Part shown: in pieces, positions 43,835 through 48,493 of the stretch
Layout: each line of letters opens with the position of its first letter
Position numbering within the stretch: the stretch's first letter is position 1
Assembly: GCF_028288105.1 (NCBI RefSeq)
Contig: NZ_JAQBOI010000069.1
Coordinates: 1-48,493, forward strand
Length of the DNA stretch: 48,493 nucleotides
Direction: 5' to 3'
Source of the DNA: Mucilaginibacter sp.
GTDB lineage: Bacteria > Bacteroidota > Bacteroidia > Sphingobacteriales > Sphingobacteriaceae
The notes under the pieces: model-generated
Told to the model about the DNA's origin: nothing
The model's input: only the letters and a program-made list of their open reading frames with translations
Database searches by the model: none
Translations under genes and position numbers: made by a program

Positions 43835-44773
43835 TTAAAGCTGCATTTTATTTACCTGGCTAGGCAAAAAACCAAACCGTTTTTTAAAAGCCGCGGTAAA
43901 ATGATGTGGGTTTTTATAACCTATTAACTCCGCAACCTCGCTTACGCTTTTATCATCCTGTAAAAGGGTATAGGCAGTATCCATGCGCAAATCAAACAGG
44001 TAACCAAATACAGTATTGCCAAACAGGGCTTTAAATCCCTTTTTTAGCTTAAAATCATTTAACCCGGTTTTGCGGGCAAGCTCAATTAATGAGCAAGGGG
44101 TTTGCATGTTTTGAGCAATGTATGCTTTAGCTTCCTGTAAACGGGCAATATCCTCCCGGTTAAAGCCTTTTGGGTTTCCCTGTCCACTTTCTGCCTGCTG
44201 CAGCTGCAGGGATAGTAGTTCCAGTATCTTCGATTCTATAAAAAACCTTCGGATGTAACCCTGTTGCCGGGCCTCCATTATCTCATTTATAATGGTATGC
44301 AAGCGGGTGTGCCTGTAATTCCCTTTAGTTATGATCGTGTCTTTCTTCAGTTCTTTCCCCATAAGTTTACTTACAAACTTGCGTGTAAGGCATACAGCAA
44401 AAACCTTTGCCGATCGCTCATAAACTAAGTCGGTATTTAATAACGAGGTGCAAATGGTATAGTACCTGCCATCTTTTAACGCCAGCGGTTTGCTGTCTCC
44501 AAGCTTTGCGCTTAACTCCCCATCTAATACAAAATTCATTATCCAGCAAAAAGTATCGCAGTGTAAATTGATAGTGCATGGCTGCTTTACATTGGTTTCT
44601 ATAGCGCATATACATACGCCTTCAAACCACAGATCGCTGATCTTGAACTCTCCCCAGCTTTCAGATAATTCTGTAGTACGTTCTTCATAAGGCCCAGATC
44701 GGGCCAGATTTGCAGGATAGGGCAGGTTGACACTTTTTGCTTCGGATGATAAGGATGTAAAGGTTAGTTGCAT
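43835..44773 (-). CDS. AraC-family regulator (PchR-like)
   Basis: A 312-residue regulator. The N-terminal part is a ligand-binding domain of the PchR type. The C-terminal AraC domain has CSLIELARKTGLNDFKLKKGFKALFGNTVFGYL and SVSEVAELIGYKNPHHFTAAFKKRFGFLPSQV. PchR-type activators respond to siderophores and switch on their receptor. The gene is divergent from the TonB receptor and HmuY genes. Direct repeats with 21-bp spacing lie at 44776-44811, three bases before its ATG, so autoregulation is plausible. Confidence 0.9.
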   Translation of the reverse strand: MQLTFTSLSSEAKSVNLPYPANLARSGPYEERTTELSESWGEFKISDLWFEGVCICAIETNVKQPCTINLHCDTFCWIMNFVLDGELSAKLGDSKPLALKDGRYYTICTSLLNTDLVYERSAKVFAVCLTRKFVSKLMGKELKKDTIITKGNYRHTRLHTIINEIMEARQQGYIRRFFIESKILELLSLQLQQAESGQGNPKGFNREDIARLQEAKAYIAQNMQTPCSLIELARKTGLNDFKLKKGFKALFGNTVFGYLFDLRMDTAYTLLQDDKSVSEVAELIGYKNPHHFTAAFKKRFGFLPSQVNKMQL

Positions 44774-44775
44774 AA

Positions 44776-44811
44776 AATCCGTTTGGCGTTGTTTTCAATC
44801 CGTTTGGCGTT
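44776..44811 (+). promoter_or_regulatory. Tandem AraC-type operator, 21-bp repeat spacing
   Basis: AATCCGTTTGGCGTT occurs exactly twice, at 44776-44790 and 44797-44811, starting 21 bases apart (two helical turns), as in araI-type sites. The second copy overlaps a TTTG (44803-44806) that could be the -33 box, with TAATTTTA (44823-44830) as an imperfect -7, 16 bases further on. Confidence 0.7.
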
Positions 44812-44869
44812 AACCAACTGGCTAATTTTAGCGCAAATTTGCATTATTATTTTTAATTAGTCTAAATAA

Positions 44870-46960
44870 ATGAGATACATCTTCATCTGTATGCTAACAA
44901 TTGCAGCCATAAGTGCCAAAGCACAGCATATAGATACCTTATCTGCAGATACGTCAAAAACTAAAAAACTAAAAGAAGTGGTTGTTACGGCTACCCGTAC
45001 AGCAAAAAGCCTGATGCAATTGCCCATGCCTGTAAGTACCATCAGCAATAAAGAAATTAAGAACAGGGGATTGGTGCGATTGAATGAAATACTTGCCGAG
45101 CAAACCGGTTTAAGCGTATTACCTGATGCTCATGGGCAGGGAATCCAGATCCAGGGTTTTAGTCCGGATTATACCATGATAATGCTGGATGGGCTGCCGC
45201 TCATAGGGCGCACAACAGGCATCCTCGATCTGTCCCGCATCACCACAAATAATATCGATAAAATAGAGATCGTAAAAGGGCCGGTATCATCCTTATATGG
45301 CAGCGAGGCCATGGCCGGGGTAATCAATATTATATCTGCTACGCCGCCATTAGGTGGTTCGGGCAGTGTATCGGCAAGGTACGGTACTAATAAAAATGCC
45401 GATATCTCTTTAAACGGTGGCTATGCTACGCAGCGCTTGTCGCTATCGGGTTTTGTGAACAGATATAGCAGCGGCGGGTATACTTTGGTGCCTCAATCAG
45501 GCAGTCCCACTGTATCGCCATTTATTGGCTACACCTTAAACGGCAGGCTGGGTTATAAATTTAGCGATGCCACTAATTTGAAGATCCAGGTACGTAATTA
45601 TACCAATACTGCCGATAATAACTTTTTGGTTGATGATGACCGCATAACAGGAGATGGTACCGAAAAGGACCTGAATATTTCTGCCGGATTAACGCACAAA
45701 TTTACAGAGAAATTTACGGGCGATGTAAGGCTTTACCATGCGGGTTACAGCACAAAATCGCTATTGCGAAATACCGCGGATAATTCGATATATGACGAAA
45801 CCTTTTTCGACCAAAACTTTAACCGTGCCGAACTGCAAGGCGATTATAAGATATTAAGTAGCTTAAGGTTTACCGGCGGCGTAGGTGGGCAAACCGAAAG
45901 TGTTGTGGCTACCCGTTATAACGAGAAAAAGACCTTTCAATCCGGCTACGCTTACGGTCAGGCCGATTGGACACCGCTTAAGAAACTAAACATTATTGCA
46001 GGCGGTCGTTTTGATACGCACAGCGTTTACCGCTCGCAGTTTAGCCCCAAACTGGCGGCCAGTTACCAGTTGAGCGATAAGTTTGTGATACTGGCTTCAA
46101 CAGGTAAGGGCTATAAAGCGCCAGATTTTAGGCAGTTATACTTAAACTTTACCAATGCGGTTGTTGGATACAGTGTTTTTGGTACCGAGGAAGCTGCTTT
46201 TGAGTTGCAAAAACTCCAGGATCAGGGGCAGATAGCAAGCGTATTGATAAACCCCGCGTCGTTGCGAACCCTGAATGCTGAAAGTTCTACCGCTTATAAC
46301 TTTGGTTACCGCTATCGCCCGTTTACCAGTTTGATGTGGACGGTTAACGTGTTCCGCAATAATATCCGCGATTTGATAGATTCTGAGCCTATAGCAATCA
46401 AAACAAACGGGCAATCAGTATTTTCTTACCTAAACCTTCAAAATGTTTATACCCAAGGTGCCGAAACCGATGTAACCTTCAGCTTTTTAAAACACTGGAC
46501 GGTTGCCGGCGGCATGCAATACCTGGAAGCTTACGACCAAACCGTGCTGGATAAAATAAAGGCAGGGCAGGTGTTTGGTACCGACCAGGCAACCCGCGAA
46601 ACGGTAAAGGTTAAAAAGAGCCAGTACGGTGGTTTATTAAACCGGTCTAAATACATGGCTAATGCCCGTATTGCTTACCAGGACGATAAAACAGGCATCA
46701 TTACATCGGTACGGGCTATTTACCGCGGCCGTTACGGTTTCTCTGATGTAGATGGCAATGGCATTGTTAACCGCGATGACGAGTACGTGAAAGGTTACGT
46801 GCTGTTTAATGCATCGGTATCAAAGCTATTTATGAACAATCAATTACGCCTGCAATTAACAGGCGAGAACCTGGGTAACTACAAAAATCCGGGAGCTATA
46901 AGCAATCTGCCGGGCACACTGGTTTACGCCGGTATCACCTATAATTTAAACAAACAATAA
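44870..46960 (+). CDS. TonB-dependent outer-membrane receptor (heme/siderophore type)
   Basis: A 696-residue receptor. It has a signal peptide (residues 1-19), a TonB-box-like KEVVVTATRTAKS region, then the plug (LNEILAEQTGLSVLPDAHGQGIQIQGFSPDYTMIMLDGLP; SSLYGSEAMAGVINIIS) and a beta-barrel ending in YAGITYNLNKQ. It imports iron complexes in the outer membrane using TonB energy. The HmuY-like gene 24 bases downstream suggests heme (HmuR). The PchR-like regulator would also fit a siderophore. Confidence 0.92.
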   Translation: MRYIFICMLTIAAISAKAQHIDTLSADTSKTKKLKEVVVTATRTAKSLMQLPMPVSTISNKEIKNRGLVRLNEILAEQTGLSVLPDAHGQGIQIQGFSPDYTMIMLDGLPLIGRTTGILDLSRITTNNIDKIEIVKGPVSSLYGSEAMAGVINIISATPPLGGSGSVSARYGTNKNADISLNGGYATQRLSLSGFVNRYSSGGYTLVPQSGSPTVSPFIGYTLNGRLGYKFSDATNLKIQVRNYTNTADNNFLVDDDRITGDGTEKDLNISAGLTHKFTEKFTGDVRLYHAGYSTKSLLRNTADNSIYDETFFDQNFNRAELQGDYKILSSLRFTGGVGGQTESVVATRYNEKKTFQSGYAYGQADWTPLKKLNIIAGGRFDTHSVYRSQFSPKLAASYQLSDKFVILASTGKGYKAPDFRQLYLNFTNAVVGYSVFGTEEAAFELQKLQDQGQIASVLINPASLRTLNAESSTAYNFGYRYRPFTSLMWTVNVFRNNIRDLIDSEPIAIKTNGQSVFSYLNLQNVYTQGAETDVTFSFLKHWTVAGGMQYLEAYDQTVLDKIKAGQVFGTDQATRETVKVKKSQYGGLLNRSKYMANARIAYQDDKTGIITSVRAIYRGRYGFSDVDGNGIVNRDDEYVKGYVLFNASVSKLFMNNQLRLQLTGENLGNYKNPGAISNLPGTLVYAGITYNLNKQ

Positions 46961-46984
46961 TCATACACACAATAAACAAACAAC

Positions 46985-47596
46985 ATGAATAAATTTAAAA
47001 CTCTTGTATTAGTATTATTTAGCAGCACTGCCTTACTGGTAGCATCGTGCAGTAAAAACAATGACGAACCCGAGCCGGATAAGCCCGTTACCCTTACCAT
47101 CAGTACCGTGGCCGATTTAGATGGCACTGGTCGTGATGTTTACTACAACCTAAGCAAAAACGCCGAAGTAACCGGAACCGATATCGCCAGCAATAAATGG
47201 GACATAAAATTCACCGCGACAAGCATTTTTGTAAATGGTGGTACATCCGGTACGGGTACAACACAGGCACAGGTAGTTAATAACACCTTTGCCGATCTGA
47301 AAACAGCACCCGCTGATGGTTATAAGACAGATGCTACCGGCGCCAACGCCATCACAGGCTGGTATACTTACACTGCCGAAACTGCACCACAGCATGCAAT
47401 ACTTGCAGTACCAGGCAAAATCATCCTGATAAAAACAAGCGATGGTAAATACGCCAAGCTGGAAATGAAAAGCTATTACAAAGGCAATCCGGATACCACC
47501 ACACCAGCATTTGCTGATCTGGCTACAAGGCCGGCTTCAAGGTTTTACACCTTTAGGTTTGCTTACCAGGCTGATGGCAGCACTACTTTACAATAG
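46985..47596 (+). CDS. hmuY: HmuY-family heme-binding lipoprotein
   Basis: A 203-residue lipoprotein (Cys22 in LLVASC). The mature part fits the HmuY family: YYNLSKNAEVTG, SNKWDIKFTATSIFVNGGTSGTG and the C-terminal SRFYTFRFAYQADGSTTLQ. In Porphyromonas, HmuY takes heme from host proteins and passes it to HmuR. The heme-ligating histidines of P. gingivalis are not obvious here; only one histidine is present, so binding mode may differ. It is 24 bases after the receptor gene. Confidence 0.88.
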   Translation: MNKFKTLVLVLFSSTALLVASCSKNNDEPEPDKPVTLTISTVADLDGTGRDVYYNLSKNAEVTGTDIASNKWDIKFTATSIFVNGGTSGTGTTQAQVVNNTFADLKTAPADGYKTDATGANAITGWYTYTAETAPQHAILAVPGKIILIKTSDGKYAKLEMKSYYKGNPDTTTPAFADLATRPASRFYTFRFAYQADGSTTLQ

Positions 47597-47689
47597 ATAA
47601 ATGAATATAAAATAATAAGTCCTGTTTTTGCCTGCGGTTTAAAGAGCGTTGGCCGCAGGTATTACAGGCACCAATTAAACATCACCATT

Positions 47690-48010
47690 ATGTGCGAAAC
47701 CAGGATACTAACTCAGCGGGGACAATCGGTAATAAGCCACTGCGCCGATTGCGGCATGTTAAATATATGGCACCAAAATTTGATGTTATGTTTTACACCC
47801 GAGCAATTCATGTCATTTCACCGCTTTACGCAGGAAATGGATTTTGAGGACAGGTGTTACCCATTCCCGGATGGATCTGAGCGGGTAGTGCTGTGCACGC
47901 CAAACCGTGATATCAATTTTGTGTTTACCGAAGCCGAGTGGGAAGATTTTAACGCCGCTATGCTGGAGGCTATGTACCTGATGGAAGTATATAATACCAT
48001 TTATCAGTAG
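47690..48010 (+). CDS. Small Cys-containing conserved protein (DUF6686-like)
   Basis: A 106-residue acidic cytoplasmic protein. CADCG (18-22) with Cys2 and His28 could bind a metal. Further motifs are FTPEQFMSFHRF, EDRCYPFPDGSERVVL and VFTEAEWEDFNAAMLEAMYLME. I believe small proteins of this kind occur next to HmuY genes in Bacteroidota, but I cannot check this. It lies 93 bases after hmuY. A role in iron or heme handling is inferred from position only. Confidence 0.75.
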   Translation: MCETRILTQRGQSVISHCADCGMLNIWHQNLMLCFTPEQFMSFHRFTQEMDFEDRCYPFPDGSERVVLCTPNRDINFVFTEAEWEDFNAAMLEAMYLMEVYNTIYQ

Positions 48011-48150
48011 GCGGTTTAGCAGTTTGCAGTAGGCGGTTTACAGTTAGCGATAGCCGATGGTCTTTCTAGCAAACTGCAAACTTGGAACTGCCAACTAAAG
48101 AATCCAGCAAACTGCAAACTAATAACTGCCAACCGCAAACTGAAAGCGGT
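48006..48150. repeat. Array of 7-nt repeats in inverted orientation
   Basis: From about 48069 the + strand runs as heptamers of type CAAACTG, CCAACTA, GGAACTG and CCAACCG. From 48011 to about 48050 the same units appear as reverse complements (CAGTTTG, GCGGTTT). The two halves can pair into a large imperfect hairpin. No spacers of CRISPR length are present. Confidence 0.7.
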
Positions 48151-48217
48151 ACAGTTGTTGCAAGGATATAACAAAGGCCGGTAACAGGCCAAACTGTAAA
48201 ATTTAAATACATCTGTT

Positions 48218-48397
48218 ATGAAAACTAAGGATTCAAAAAACAACGTAAACGGACAAGGTTCTTCAACTGCCGATCGTGCTTTTAACGATGCTAAGGAAAC
48301 ACAAAAACAAAATGGCATAAGCAATGGCGGTGGCCAGCGCTCCGATCAAACATCGAGCAGGGACAGCGCCCACAAGCCTCAACAAAAAAAATCATAA
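48218..48397 (+). CDS. Small hydrophilic protein, 59 residues
   Basis: An ATG-started ORF ending TAA at 48395-48397. The product is strongly hydrophilic and low in complexity, with no hydrophobic stretch: KTKDSKNNVNGQGSSTADR, then GGGQRSD and a KPQQKKS end. It is probably disordered. A terminator follows 15 bases later, which supports a real transcript. No family is recognised; stress-type small proteins look similar. Confidence 0.6.
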   Translation: MKTKDSKNNVNGQGSSTADRAFNDAKETQKQNGISNGGGQRSDQTSSRDSAHKPQQKKS

Positions 48398-48412
48398 GTT
48401 AAATTTACCTTA

Positions 48413-48444
48413 AACGCTCTCAGTGAAAGCTAAGGGCGTTTTTT
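48413..48444 (+). terminator. Rho-independent terminator after the 59-aa gene
   Basis: AACGCTCT (48413-48420) pairs with AGGGCGTT (48433-48440) with one U-G pair, followed by T residues to 48444. Confidence 0.75.
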
Positions 48445-48458
48445 ATTAAAGTTCTCTT

Positions 48459-48482
48459 CTTGTTGGTGTCCTCACCAACAAG
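48459..48482. repeat. 10-bp-stem inverted repeat at the window end
   Basis: CTTGTTGGTG and CACCAACAAG pair perfectly around TCCT. No T-run is visible. It could be a dispersed intergenic palindrome or the start of another control region. Confidence 0.55.
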
Positions 48483-48493
48483 CCGCTATACTC

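Noticed and set aside
48006..48150. Possible CRISPR array
   Set aside because: The repeat unit is about 7 bases without 25-40 base repeats or unique spacers, and no cas gene is in the window.
48016..48324. 102-residue minus-strand ORF
   Set aside because: It runs through the heptamer array and antisense to the better supported 59-residue gene.

Overview
The window looks like chromosomal DNA of a Bacteroidota bacterium, most likely Sphingobacteriaceae and Mucilaginibacter/Pedobacter-like. This is inferred from AT-rich intergenic DNA without strong Shine-Dalgarno sequences, many lipoproteins whose lipobox cysteine is followed by KK, a gliding-motility (CHU_C / type IX secretion) C-terminal domain, a UpxY-type NusG paralogue, and a HmuR/HmuY-like pair. 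I see no insertion sequence, integrase, phage module or CRISPR array. No protein gene looks broken.

Layout. (1) 1-2.2 kb: an RRM RNA-binding protein, an HSL-family esterase and a Dps ferritin-like protein. (2) 2.2-2.7 kb: a non-coding stretch with a very long hairpin, a tRNA-Cys-like gene with an abnormal anticodon loop, and a terminator. (3) 2.7-6.2 kb: an unknown protein, then two of three paralogous right-handed beta-helix proteins; one is translationally coupled to a single-domain response regulator. (4) 6.2-30.4 kb: a 24-kb exopolysaccharide/capsule locus, all on the + strand. It holds a Wza-like export lipoprotein, a Wzc-like tyrosine kinase, a UpxY antiterminator, TviB/TviC-like UDP-GlcNAc dehydrogenase and epimerase, Wzx flippase, Wzy polymerase, five glycosyltransferases, an asparagine-synthase-like amidotransferase, a UDP-glucuronate 4-epimerase-like enzyme, the third beta-helix protein, and a PglC/PglE/PglF-like set with a FemAB/GNAT-like acyltransferase. 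(5) 30.5-34.8 kb: a small HTH protein, GlmS (feeds UDP-GlcNAc synthesis), a 41-aa membrane peptide, a PAS-AraC regulator and a sugar N-formyltransferase-like gene on the minus strand. (6) 34.8-39.7 kb: a large PKD/CHU_C surface protein, a histidine-phosphatase lipoprotein and cyclopropane fatty-acid synthase, ended by two strong terminators. (7) 39.7-43.8 kb: small lipoproteins, an amidase with SH3 domains beside a DUF2235 hydrolase, and a DUF4112 protein. (8) 43.8-48.0 kb: a PchR-like AraC regulator divergent from a TonB-dependent receptor, HmuY and a small Cys-rich protein. (9) 48.0-48.5 kb: an array of 7-nt repeats, a 59-aa hydrophilic protein and hairpins.

How the genes work together. The polysaccharide genes predict a Wzx/Wzy-assembled polymer with a 4-amino-4,6-dideoxy-N-acetyl sugar at or near the reducing end and N-acetylhexosaminuronic acids, possibly amidated. 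The formyltransferase nearby could formylate an amino-dideoxy sugar. This gene inventory resembles the Francisella O-antigen toolkit. The beta-helix proteins are candidate polymer-modifying or degrading enzymes. Recurrent promoter-region motifs (TGTGA...AAAAGTGT and GTTATACAATCA) occur upstream of the export genes and of the PKD surface protein, suggesting shared control. The most useful new observations are these composite motifs, the direct repeats exactly 21 bp apart before the heme/siderophore genes, the odd tRNA-Cys, the UpxY leader, the heptamer array and two unlisted small proteins.
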